Shown here in pieces: positions 41,801 to 54,900 of a stretch of 64,000 nucleotides of DNA. The stretch spans positions 7,399,676 to 7,463,675 of the forward strand of contig CM055097.1 of the NCBI GenBank assembly GCA_029204225.1, given 5' to 3'. A program made the translations under genes and the position numbers. Position 1 is the first letter of the stretch, and each line of letters begins with the position of its first letter. The notes beneath the pieces were generated by a model that saw nothing but the letters and a program-made list of their open reading frames with translations, ran no database searches and had not been told where the DNA came from. The DNA comes from Diphasiastrum complanatum. Its lineage: Eukaryota > Streptophyta > Lycopodiopsida > Lycopodiales > Lycopodiaceae.

Positions 41801-44800
41801 TGTGACAGCTACGTATTCTGATTTGGTCGATGATAATGCTACTGAGGTCTATTTTCGGCTGTTACATGAGATTGGGCCTTGATTGAATAAGAATACAAGT
41901 CCAGAAGTTGATCTTCTGGTGTCGATATCTCCTGCCCAATCTGCATCTGTGTAACCTTTGAGAATATTGGCAGATTGGCTGCCTCCATAACAGATGCTGA
42001 GATGTTTAGTAGTTTGAACATACTTCATGACCTTTATGAGAGCGTTCCAATGAGTAGGACCTGGATTGGATAGGAAGTGAACTGATCGAGTATGCAAGGT
42101 CTGGTCGAGTATGCAAGGTCTGATCGAGTATGCAAGGTCTGGTCGAGTGCAGAGCATTGCATAAATCAGTGAGCCGATAATGGAGTGAAATGGATATTGC
42201 TTCATTTCCTCCTTTTCTTCCTCGGTTTGAGGACATTGTTCCTTCGACAATTTAAGACCAGGGTCAAGTGGAAAGTAGCTCAATTTGCAGTTGGTCATTC
42301 CATATTTGTTCAGCACATTGATAAGATATCGTTGTTGACTGATGAAAATCTGCCTCCTGGGTCGATCTCGATAGATCTGGATTCCGAGACAGTAATGGGC
42401 TGGGCCCATATCAGTCATCTTGTACTCTTGTGCTAGCATGCATTTTGTATCCTTCATTAAGTTCGAATTGTTACTAAACAATAACATATCATCGACATAA
42501 AGAGTGATGATAATGAAGGAACTAGAAACAGACTTGAAGCAAACATTCGAGTCTGCCGAGTTTGGAATAAAACCATTCTCGATTAGAAATGCATTGATTT
42601 TCTGAAACCATGCTCTTGGTGATTTTTTAAATCATAGAGAGCCTTGTGAATTTTACACACTAGGTGCTCCTTACCCTTCAGCTCATATCCCTCTGGCTGC
42701 GACATATAGATTTCCTCTTTGATAGTTCCGTTGAGGAAAGCAGTCTGGACATCCATTTGATGAACTTCGAGATCGGCTACAGCTGAATAGGAGAGTAGTA
42801 GTCGAATCGAAGCATGCTTAATGACAGGGCTGAAGGTCTCTGAATAATCCAAATCTGGAATCTGGGAGAAGCCTTTGGCGACAAGCCTGGCCTTGTATCG
42901 ATTTAGTCTTCCTTCAGCATCATACTTCGCTTTGAATATCCATTTGCATGGAATTGGATTTCGATCCTTTGGCAGCTGAGTTACAGTCTATGTTTGATTC
43001 TCGATAAGAGAATCGAATTCGGTGTCCATTGCCTAAGATACAGTGCATGGTTCCTGCACAAAGTAGCAGGCTGGATCATCCATAAATCAGGATGGAGGTT
43101 GTCTGGATCGGTTCGATCTTCTGGGTTGAACTTCGATCCTCTAATGTGATTCGACTCGCTGAGGTTCAGACTCATTGTCGGAGTCGGTGTCGATCTTCTG
43201 ATCAGTCTTGAGTTCATAGCTGGTGTCGACTCTAGGATCTGAATTCGAAGTAGCTTTCCCCTTGTGGTCGATAAACTGGTCTTCCACAAAAACGACATCT
43301 CTACTTGTGAATGCTTTCTGGGTGTCTAGATTGTAGAGCTTGTATGCCTTGTGATCTGGGGAATAGCCGATGAAAATCGACTTTCTGTTGGTGTCGCCCA
43401 GCTTCTTTCTTAGATCAACAGGGATTTGAGAGTAGGCTATGCATCCAAACACTCAAATATGTGTGAGTGATGGTTTCGATCTTGTCCATACCTCATAAGG
43501 TGTTTTGCCATTCAGGGCCTTTGTGATGGATCGATTTTGTAGATAGGCAGCTGTAGTAACAGCTTCTGCTCAAAAATTCTTTGGAAAAGAGGCATGGGCC
43601 AGCATGCTCTTGGCACTTTCGATGAGTGTCCGATTCTTCCTTTCAGCTACACCATTGGACTGAGGTGAGTAGCTTGTTGTATACTGTTGGTGTATTCCAT
43701 TTGCCTTGCAGAACTCCTTGAATTCGGTGCAGATAAATTCTCCCCCTCCATCAATGCGTAGAGCTTTGATCTTCCTCTGGGTTTGATTTTCTGCAGATGC
43801 CTTGAACTATTTGAAGAACTTGAATGCTTCTGATTTGTTCTTCAGAAAATAAGTGGCAATTCTTCGAGAGAAGTCATCAATGACTGTCAAAAAACAGAGG
43901 GCTCCACCTGTGGAAGCAGTCTGCATTGGGCCACAAATGTCGCGATGTACAAGATCTAGCAAACCTTTAGAAGAATGAACTGAATCTGAAATAAATGGAC
44001 TTCTTGCATGCTTGCTGATAATACAACTTTCACAAGGAGATGTCAGTTTGCTAATGGAAGGAAGATCTTGTACTAAATTTTGATTTGACATTTGTTGAAT
44101 ACTATTGAAATTTAGATGGCCTAATCTGAAATGCCAAAGCATATCAGTTGTTTCATAAGTCGAAGTATGAAGAGCTTGACTATTAGTAGAATAGGAGTGA
44201 CTGAGTTTGTAAAGGTAGCCACATCTTCTACCAAAAGCTAAAACTTTCCTTGATTTGTCAAGAATGGTACAGCCCTATGTTTCGAATTCGACCCTACGAC
44301 CAGAATCAGTGATTCTACTTATTGAAAGCAGATTTTTGGTCAAATTTGAAACGTGAAGAACATTGGACAGCAACTTTACTTTACCTTTCTGAAATTCGAC
44401 CTTGACTGTCGATAAAATGAGATGAATTGTCTCTAAGTTGCACAATTCTAGAGTGGATGAATAATTTGTAGTCTTGGAAATAGTCTCAGTGGTGAGTCAT
44501 GTGTTGAGTTGCTCCTGAGTCCAGATACCAGGAATCGATATCCTGCTGTTCTCCGACCTTGGTCATAAAGGCTGCTTCATCTTCCTCTTGTTGTTGGATC
44601 AAGTGACTGGTAGTTGTAGCATTTGTTTGTTGTTGGAACTGCTTCTTCTTTTCATTGTTGTATTTCAAAGTTCGGCAGTCCTTGATGAGATGGCCAGTCC
44701 TTTTACAGTATTTGCAGAATAGTTTCTGCATTGGCTGGAATAATGAAGTCCCTGAAGTTGATGGTGTGTTTGATACAGGCTGTTGCATGCTGCTCCTCTT

Positions 44801-47800
44801 GTCAAAATAATCTGACTGTGTAGATCTCTTGGATCTGAACTTCTGATTTTTCTTTGAATATAGAGCTTGAGGATCCGATCCTGAGCAGGAGGAGGATGCA
44901 TTTCTTCTGATCTCCTCTTGTAGAAGCATCGAAATTACTCTTGATAGAGTGAGATGCTCCTGGGTTGAAATTGCCATGACCCAATTTTCATAGGCATTAG
45001 GTAGACTCGATAATAGAGTCATAACAACATCGAAATCTTCAATGGCAGAGCCAGTTACAGTCATCTGCTCCATAACGTTTTGAAAGTGTTGAGATGACTC
45101 GAAACACTATCTGCATCAGACATTCTCAAAGTGAAGAACTTCTTCCTCAAATGAAGTTTGGAAGTTACATCCCTGATTTCATAGAGAGTTGCTAGGATGT
45201 CCTAGGTATCCTTAGCAGTCTGAGCAGTTCGTATATGGCTAATTTGAGTCTTTGATATTGAGAGTGATCATGGCAAATGCCTTGCCATCTCTCAATCTCC
45301 ATTTGGTGATGATAGTTGCATCACAATTGTAGGATAGCAGCGGAAGTAGAACAACGGACGGTTGTGGATCGGAAGTGCAACAATCACCAGCAATAATAAA
45401 GATGAATAAACGGTAGTAATGCTCAATAGAACAAACCAGTAGTGTGGATAAAAATGTACTCTTGATAAAAATCAGAAAGTGAGTACATGGGCATGAAGCT
45501 GAGCGCAATTCTGTGAGGCGCAGATATTTTAGAGCTTCCTTCATGATCAGGATTCCTGACCTTTCTTTTATAGATAACTAACCAAAAAGATATTATTTAC
45601 AAGATATTTTCAAGTCTTTCAGGTCAGTGCTTTCTACCTACTTAATTGATTACAACCGTCTTGGTAGTGATAAAGACTATGTACAAGTAGGTGAACTGCC
45701 ATAAAGTCTTCTGACAGTACTTGGATTGATTTTTCCCTGATGAGGGAGTCGATGAGATGTCGAAGTCGACGAAGTCAATGTCTTCAATGACTTCGAAGTT
45801 AGTTGAGGGTTGATGACAAGTCGACAAAGTTGGATTGTCAATGGAGTCGAAGTGATGGTGTAAGTCGGGCACTTCGATGTCAAGTACCTCGATGGAGGTT
45901 AATGTTAATTATATACATGGAGAAGTCGAAGTCGATAAAGTCGGACTTCGGACTTCGGTGACTTCGAAGTCGATGGATTCGGACTTCGATAGGAATTTTG
46001 CAGGATGCTCATTCTGAATTGATTTGGTCCTGAGCATAGAAATCCAACACCGGAGGCCAAGATCATCCCAGTCTAAAGCATGTATCTGCTGTGGATCATC
46101 CTCTGCTCTATGGAACTCCATCTGCCTGGACCCAGTTCTGGCATTAAAGTCACCAGCTAAAAGACTATAACCCCGCTCCTCGTATCTGATAATTTTTGAA
46201 GAGATATCCATGTAAGGTGACTCCTCATCTGATGTGAAAACTGATGTATCCGAAAATCCCCTGATGTAGCTGAAGAGTGAATGACATTGCAGTTCCGGAA
46301 CCTCAACCGAAAGAGCCCCCGAACTACCCTCTTCCCCAAAGCTTTTGCCTCACTAGATGCTTTACCTGCATGGAAGTGAGATCATCATCCATAAATATAA
46401 GTGTACCTCTAAGCTTGGCCCGCAATTTGAGGGTTGCCCGCATCGTTCTTCCAAATCGTGAAGCGAGCAATGAGTGTAGAAGGGTCTCTCTTGGTTCTCC
46501 AAGCTCTATCCAATCCTTCGGAGTCGTGGGAGAGTGTACTTCAAAGAAAGCTGGATGCTTCAGTCATTGGATCACCACCCCTCAGACCCTAATATTCAGG
46601 GAACTGTGCTCCCGCATTCGCTCTTCAGATATTGTGGCTGAAATGACTCGATTGAAGGAGGGTGTACCTTCCTTAACGTCCTTCATGAAAAGAGAAGCCC
46701 ACGTTTTTGTCTCAACCTTGTGTTGCTCTATCTTCTCTTTCAGCTCTTAAATCTTTGTAGGTTCTCCTTGTTTGCTTATTGCTGCCTCCAAAGAAATAAT
46801 CCGGGTTAGCATGATTTATCATTCGGCGGACATAGATTGAATGGTTGCTTGAAGCTGTCCCATTTCTTTTCGTAGAGAGCTGGATTCTTGTTTGATCTGC
46901 TCGATGTAGGAGAGAATGTACTGCTCAAATGATTTGGCAGGTGTATAGATTTCGGGAAGCAAGAAAGAGGAGCGAGCAGAGGGAGGACAGGGAATCCGAT
47001 GCATTAAGTCATGTGCAATTTCTTTCATTTGCATACAAAGACCTACGTGTGCCCATCATATCGAAAAACTGTCACTGACTCCTCACATCACATATATGGC
47101 ATTTGAAGCAAGACCTCTTGATGTTGACTAAGAATTCCCTAAACACTAATAGCAGCCTGGTTCATGCCAAAAGAATAGTCCACTAAAGACCACCTCTAGG
47201 TATTTACATGAAGAGACCACCTTCAATGAATAGCTAGCCAATGTCAAACTCTGTTCTGTCAAGAAAGGTTGTGATGTGTTAAAGACCATTAACTTGGTCT
47301 TCTTTATACTAACGTCCAAACCCCTCTCCAAGTAGCAACTCTATAATGTATCGATATGTTGATGTAACCCCACGCTAGAAAAAAAATCAAAACCCATCAT
47401 CTGCACATAACATTATGTATAGTACATCCTAGTCTATTACTAGTACCACCACCATGGTGAATGGCTATTCCCTCCAATTCGTCAATATATAATCCAAACA
47501 GAGCAGGAGAGATGATCTCCAATGGTGCTCAAGATCATCTCTGAACTACCCTCATTTGAAGCATTCCAACACCCTCTCATATAGTGCCACAACTGCAAGG
47601 ACAACAAAGTCTGGCAAGAGTCTAGCATCCCTCAATCTCTGGATAAGCATGTCCAAACGCACAAAGTTGAAACCATGGCAAAAGTTTACAAAATAATAGT
47701 GGTCCTTGATGTGAAGATATGATCCATAGTAAGCAGCGTGCACCCAAAGATCAGCCTGTATAATGTGCAATTGTCATGTCTCAGCTTTCCCATTCAATGT

Positions 47801-50800
47801 TGTCTCAAGGATAGTCCAATACAACTTGGTGATAAGATAGTCAATCATAAGGGTACACTGTAGTAGTTTTCTGAATTCATGGGATCATTGTTTTTATGAA
47901 TCAGATGGATAATATTGATACTCCTGGAAAGGGACCAAAAATTACTATATAGTTGAGAAGGTTAGAAAGACTGGGGGTAACAACATTAGTAGCATGGATG
48001 ACGAGTTCGAATTCAAGATCTTCCACGCCTCTAGCATGATTTTGCTTGAGTTTCTCAATGGCTTCTAAAACCATATGGGTTGTGAAGAACAAGAACTTTG
48101 ATGGGAGTGGAGAAATGGTCATGGGCGTGCATGATCTGAGAAATACATTAGCACCTAAGTGAGAGTCAAGTGGTTCTTAATGATTTATCCTTGAATATTA
48201 GAACTGTATTCAATCTTAATGAAGAAGATTCCTCCCAACATGTTACACGAAGTATTAGCCCATCAACTTCATCATGCACATCGCATAGCACCCACTCACG
48301 TCATAAGGGGTCGAGAATAAACTCGGTGCACAAAAATACAGATATGTCCACATTAGCTTTTGTACCTTTATACAAGGACCAACATGCTACATCAAGTCTA
48401 GGGATCGTATCTGAACATACCAAAAGAGAGGCATGCAATATTTTATGGAGTCCAAACAAAAAGTATTAGACGATCAACTCCATCATGCAATCGCACATAC
48501 TGCTCATGTCACATGCAAAAATATAAATCCATTAAGTTCTATACGGTGAGTTTCTATCACTTCTCCGCAGATGAAAGGCTAGCATTGAAGGGCAAAGCCA
48601 ATCAAATGAGTCTTTACTTCTTTATGAAACATAATAAAGATATCTTCAGCCTGCTAAAAGAAAACTAGGCAAAGTCTATAACTCGAGATAAAAACTATTA
48701 GCACAAACTAGCTCATTGCAACCTGGACAGAGATCTCAAACAAGCACTGCATGTCCTCTAATACAACCAGAAAATGTATCGATGTTAAGTCTATGATAAA
48801 ACGCAACCAAAAATAAATCAGCTTATGTACATCAAAAAGGACATATTAAGCAATTAGTGCTTCTCTTGTTGACATAAGGCCAGACTCATCCATGATAAAG
48901 CCTAGCACTAAAGAGCTCCAAAAAACTATCAAATTTATTGAAATTAATTTTTTGTCATCGAGACTTCCCGAGTGACGATTAAGAAGGCTCTAGACTGGAA
49001 GATTTCAGTTCCTTAGTTCCAAGCAAAAGAATCTCAATACCTGAGTAAGAGTTCCCACAAGTTTTCAAGCTTCTAAAAGAAATGGTAATGCTCTAATTCC
49101 AGCTATTTAAGAGCTACTGCAAGTGAAGACTACAGATGTATACATATATGTCATAGTTGCCCAGAATCACGATTCTGGGAAAAAGCATTCCCAGAATCGC
49201 ATTTCTCAGAATCGTGATTCTGGGTACAGAATCGTTGAACAAAAAAAAGTCAGATATCATCAAAATTATGGCAAACTTTTTAATTAATGCCCACAAATAT
49301 CTGTAAAACAACATTCGTACTATAGTTTAGCTAACTATTCTTACTGCCCTTAATTAGAGTTTTAATATGATACCCATATTGCCCACAAAAAAAAACATTT
49401 CTGAGAAACACTGGCCAAAATTTGAAACGCGGTTCAGAAGCGCATTTCTGAACGTGTTTCTGACTGTGTTTCTAGAAATCCTAAGCAACTATGATATATG
49501 TATATATGTATATATGTGTATATATATCACAAATTTGTCATGATAGCCCCAATGCAGGCCATCTTGGTCCTCAAAAGACCAATAAATTGATGCTAGGCAG
49601 TTAATGATGCCATAGACTTGATATATATGTACATCATTCTGTAATATATTTTTTACATGTCAAGTGGATGAAACTGAGAGGCTCGAGACCACCCCTAGGT
49701 CATCTACAATAAATCTCTGAAGCTAAAGTAGATGGACATGTATGTGTTGATTTCTTTATTCAGCATGTCTATCGTGCACCGAAAAGACAAGTGATCTACA
49801 CTATGAAAACCTTAAATAACCGCACGTCAAAATACAGGTTATTTGCCATCAAAATGTGCATAAACTTTTTGAACTCCCTTGGACTGCCTTGGAAGGGCCT
49901 ATTTCATCCTGGAAAAAATCCTGCAAAAAGACTTCATCACTGAACACATTTTTCTGTTATGCTAAAAAATTTCTCAGGCACTCAATCTTAGCCCAAGACA
50001 GCAATCAAATTGTAAACATGCTTGAAGAGGACTGAATTGCAACCTAACTGATGAGCTCATAAAGGGTTGTACTTCTGATCAGCCTACTGCAAAGATCAGA
50101 CTGCAAAGGAATCTGACACTGGCATTATTCAACGGAGTCCGACCTGGAGTGGATCATCATAAGCATTGGGCTGTGACACATTCTAACCAAGTAGCTCCAA
50201 TAAAATCACAAAACCTAAAAGTCATTCATTTAGAAAATTCTTCCTTGGTGTTTATCAACTTAGAAGCATAGGCAATGCGCTCAGAAAAAAATTTGTGTCT
50301 TACTTTTGAGATGGCAATAGCTTCATCCAAACCCGGAGGAGGAGTATCCAGCAGCTCTCCAAGCTTCAACTCACTCAACTTAAAACAAACCATATCACAA
50401 AGAACCAATGTTTAGAAGAGCAACCAAAAATTCTGTGTGTAACATTGAATGCAGGCAAAGATAGCAAGTTCATCTGCAATGCACTAAAAAACCATATACA
50501 TACACCACAAACGTGCATGGTGTGCTGGTCTGCAGCATCCTGCATGCATGTTTCCCATCTGAATTGGCTCATAAGAATAACATCTTTTCAGGTTGAGATC
50601 TTACTTGTTCCACCCATCCACCAAGCCCAACACTGTCCATGAAGTCTTTCACTCCACTGCCTCCCTCCTTTTGGCTAGAAGCCCGAAATTCTGCCCTTGC
50701 TTGTTCAGGATTTATCTGCAACAAAGTGTGTGGTTAGCTTTAAAAGTATCAAAACAACCGTGTTAGGCACAACCCTAGAAATTACTTATATACATTTATT

Positions 50801-51898
50801 TAATATAAACCTAAGTACAGCTACCAATGATAAAGAAAGGTGTGAATCATGAAATATCTATATGTGATGGTAAAAAAGCATCAAATCATGTCCTAGAAAT
50901 GGTGATGAGACTGCTTCTGCTGCCACTGAAAAATGATGTAATATGAGCTGCGACAGGAGGTAAAGTTGAGAGATGCTCCCGACGTCGAATGTGAGAGGGA
51001 CCTGGACATCTCCTCACAATAGGACGAGTAGGTCAATGGGCGGTGCGCTAGGAGGTGCATTGTCTCTGAACTCTGTGGGAAGTTGTGTCATCATCACTCC
51101 ATCCTCTGAATACATATTTGGTCATGGGCACCGTCTGGAGAAGGAGATCGTGATATGAACGTGGGTGTCTGGAGTACTCTAGTGTCTGGACTACTCTGAT
51201 GCGAAGGATGGAGATCTCATCGTAGTAGAAGCATCTCTCGTACCATGAGTGCAACACAGCCTGGATCCTCAAAGGTAACAAGCGCTCATAGAGTAACTGG
51301 TGTATTTCGTAACAAACAATGATATCTCCCACGAATCTCATAATAGGCTGGACAAATAAAGGTAAAGTGCTCCTCAGTCTCCACCTGTGACCTCGGCTAG
51401 GGAACATAACTGACAGATCCTATCCCTCTCGCGGGGTACCCTCAAACCATCCAATCTCAACCTCAAGCTGGTGTGAAGAGACCCGAAACTGACCCAATAT
51501 GAATCTGAGACCATGTAATAAGCCTAACTATAGGCACTATGGTAAAAGCAAAATCCCAAATACATCAATCTCCAAGAAGTGAAGCTGATAATAGTCGGGT
51601 TTGACACCCAAATGACCATGCCAGGCTCGTCAAGATAAGATCTATAATTGAACCATCTAATGTTATCGTGGGTACCAGAGGGAAGGGCAATGATAGAGAT
51701 GCCAAGTGTGTCGAGGAGGCGGGAGGCCTAAGAAAACCAAGCCAACTGATAACCTTCACTATATAGGCGCTGAGCTGAGATGAGAGCAACATGTGTGTAT
51801 CTCTGCTCGGAAGCCTGAAACTCATTGACTCGCTGGATATATGTGATGTGCTGGAGTATGGCATCAAGGTACATGGGCAAGACCACAAAGTCTGCACA

Positions 51899-51955
<57 letters not shown>

Positions 51956-54900
51956 TCTATTAATGTCTTCTCCATGCCAAAAGGCATATAAGACGAAATA
52001 TATATATCAAGTGTGCGGTAACCATAAGAGCATATAAAACAACTCCAAAATAATAATGAAGGAAAAATACATGTGCATCTACCTATAATCTAACTGCAAC
52101 TAGCTAAAATGACTACAATACTAGTATATTTGGCTTCAATATGATGATATGAGTGATGTCATCATCTCCCACTGCTACTGAAGAAGGATGTAATGGGGGC
52201 AACTGCTGGGTGTATGTCCAACTTGCGATGTTGATGTTGTCGAGGAGATCATCGACGAAAAATGTGAGTTCTCATGGCAGCAGGAAACTGAGTGATGCAC
52301 CATCTCTGGCATCTATGTTGAGTGTCATCCTCGACATTATCATGTCTCTAGGTCAATCTGTGGTTTTCTACGAGAGAAGAAGGATGTAATTTGGAGTTGT
52401 GTGTCAAAGTGACTCGGCTGAACCTGGCTGGCAGAGATCATGTCATAGTAGAAACATCTCTCATAGCATGAGTGCAACACACCGAGGATCCTCGTAGGCT
52501 ATTATGGACCGTAAATGTAATCATGCTTTCAAATTGGCACTGTATAATGTACTCACATTTTGTTGAGCATCGATTCACATTTTTGTAACAGGCTTTTAAG
52601 ACAAGTGCATGTGCTTCATTATTGTTGTCAACGGTCATTTTGTTGTCGTTCAATATGGTTCCATATGATTTCATTTCATACAATACATAAATAGAGATGT
52701 TCAATTGAGAATAGCTTAAAGGCTCCAAACTGGACCGCACCATTCTTGGAACTCCTGGCAGGTTGGATAAGTAAAGCGCTCTTGAAAAAACCTTTAATAT
52801 GATAGTCGTATCGAAAAAAAATTGAAATTTGGGAAACTCTAATGGGAATTCCTGAATCGCGATCCCAATCATGATGTGACAAGTGTTGAGAGAAATACCT
52901 TTGATTGATCTTAAACTAGTTGCAAATATTTAATATAATTTCATGTAACTACATCTTCAAAAGCTTATGAACATGAACAATCAATAAAAATTGTTTGCAT
53001 GATGGATTGTTGATGAAGAGGCAATATAACATGTAGATTAGATACTCCATTTTATCATTCACAACACTAATTATGCTAGTGTGGATGATGGAAATGTTTG
53101 TGGCCCATAGCGCCACAATAGTCACAAAGATTGACAACATTTTGTTGCTACTGAATCCACATTTGTTGTTGAAGGTGGATATATGCATACTACATGGTTG
53201 CAAAGCTCTATGTAGTGAGCTCACATTAAGTGCTAACTAGAAACTATCATAGATCTTCAGAAAGTTGCACATTGAAGCCCTTGATCCGAGGAGGAACCAA
53301 AAAATTGAAACCCATGTGAGTGTGTTTTGAACTTTAACATGGTATGACAATGATTCATGAAAATGAAATACATGGGAGAGCCCAAGAACCATCGATGAGT
53401 AATAACACCAAATTCTTTAAAAAGGCAAGAATGAATTACCTTACGTCGTGAGAACTGACGCAATTGATACTGCAATTGGAGCAGTTTTATTACAAAATGA
53501 TCGGCCACTAGCGTTTGAGAGCAAAAATTTCACTAGCCCTTAGTTGCATTATACTACGCACGAAAAGGAATTATTTGCAATTATCCATGCACTTAAGACC
53601 TGGAGACACTACTTGTATGGTAGTAACTTTATAGTGTATTGTATACGGATCACCAGCCTCTTAAGTACTTTTGCAATCAGCATGATCTTCGGGGTAGGAA
53701 AGTCCGATGGGACCGAATTGATGCAAGAATTCAATCATGAAATCCGTAATATGAGAGGCAGCTCGAATCAAGTTGCGGATGGTCTTAGTCGGATTGGTAA
53801 ACTAAACAAATTGTCTTTCACCCAGATTTGTACGGATCATCAATAGCAAGATGAAAGTTTTGGTGTTTCATTGCCTTTCTCTCTCACTCTACTCTTGCTT
53901 CCTAATCCTTGGCTTGGGGGTGAAGTTGTTGGAGATTGATTGGTTGCTTCTACTTGGTTGGGTGGTTTTGCTCCACAGTGTGTTCTCTTGTGTTTGGACT
54001 TCTAAGTAGGATCTTGAGGAGCTTTCCCTTACATCTAGCAGGTGCATATGTTGTGAGAGCTCGGGGGCCTTTTCGAGGTCGAAGTGCCACAGAGAGAGGT
54101 GGTAGAGAATTCTTTACCAAATCATGGCAGCAATCACACGAGCGACCATCGCTATTAGGCCAAGACCCCCTCTTGGAGGGATATGATTCAGGCTGTTTCT
54201 TGTATTGCTGCGACTAGCAAGCGCCTACTACAGAGATGCTCATGACCAAGCACTTGACCTCAAAAATGGAGAGCGTCCAGAGAGAGCTGCAGCTCATTCA
54301 AGATTCATGGGCTAGGTATGGATGCAGCATTTTCCAGATGGATGCAGTGATATCAAGACGTGCCACCTCATCAATATGTTGGTGTCTTCCTGCAAAGGCA
54401 CCATATTTCTGAGGTCCATCGATACTTCTACGCCAGGCACTACTATGACAGGCGAGTATATTTTTGATGAAATCAAGGCGGCCATTGAGGAAGTGGGGCC
54501 AGAAAAAGTTGTGCAGGTAAACATTTAAAGTTCAAACTAATGTTTTCAACTTTACATTTGGTTCAAGTTTGAAGTTTGAGCTTTGAAGTTTTAATTGAAT
54601 GTTTTGCACCTTGAACTATGAAGGTGATCACAGATAATGCCACCAACTATGTTTCTATGGGGTGCATGGTGGAGGAACATTATCCACACATTTTCTGGAC
54701 CTTGTGTGCAACTCATTGTTTAGACCTCTTGACTGAGGACATTGCAAAATTGCCATGGGTTAAGAAGATAGTGGACATCACTCGATTCTTGGTGAGGTTT
54801 TGTTAGAAAGTGTCAAGGCTATAGCCCTTGCACAACACTCTAGGAACACAAATGGACGGGTAGCTCAGTGGTAGAGCACTCCACCATAATGGGGGAGGTC

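Larger units (their letters stand above)
40921..46049 (-). mobile_element. Ty1/copia element in GET3B intron 4, inserted into a LINE
   Basis: Repeated ends at 40921-41470 and 45501-46049 share GAGCGCAATT on the left and ATCCAACA on the right. The PPT lies at 41471-41480 and decayed gag-pol lies between. The 3' LTR seems truncated at 40921, since the 5' copy continues further left. A deletion has removed the PBS and the start of gag. Same family as the chimeric copia element (LTR start TGTTGGATTTCTATGCTCAG). Confidence 0.85.
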
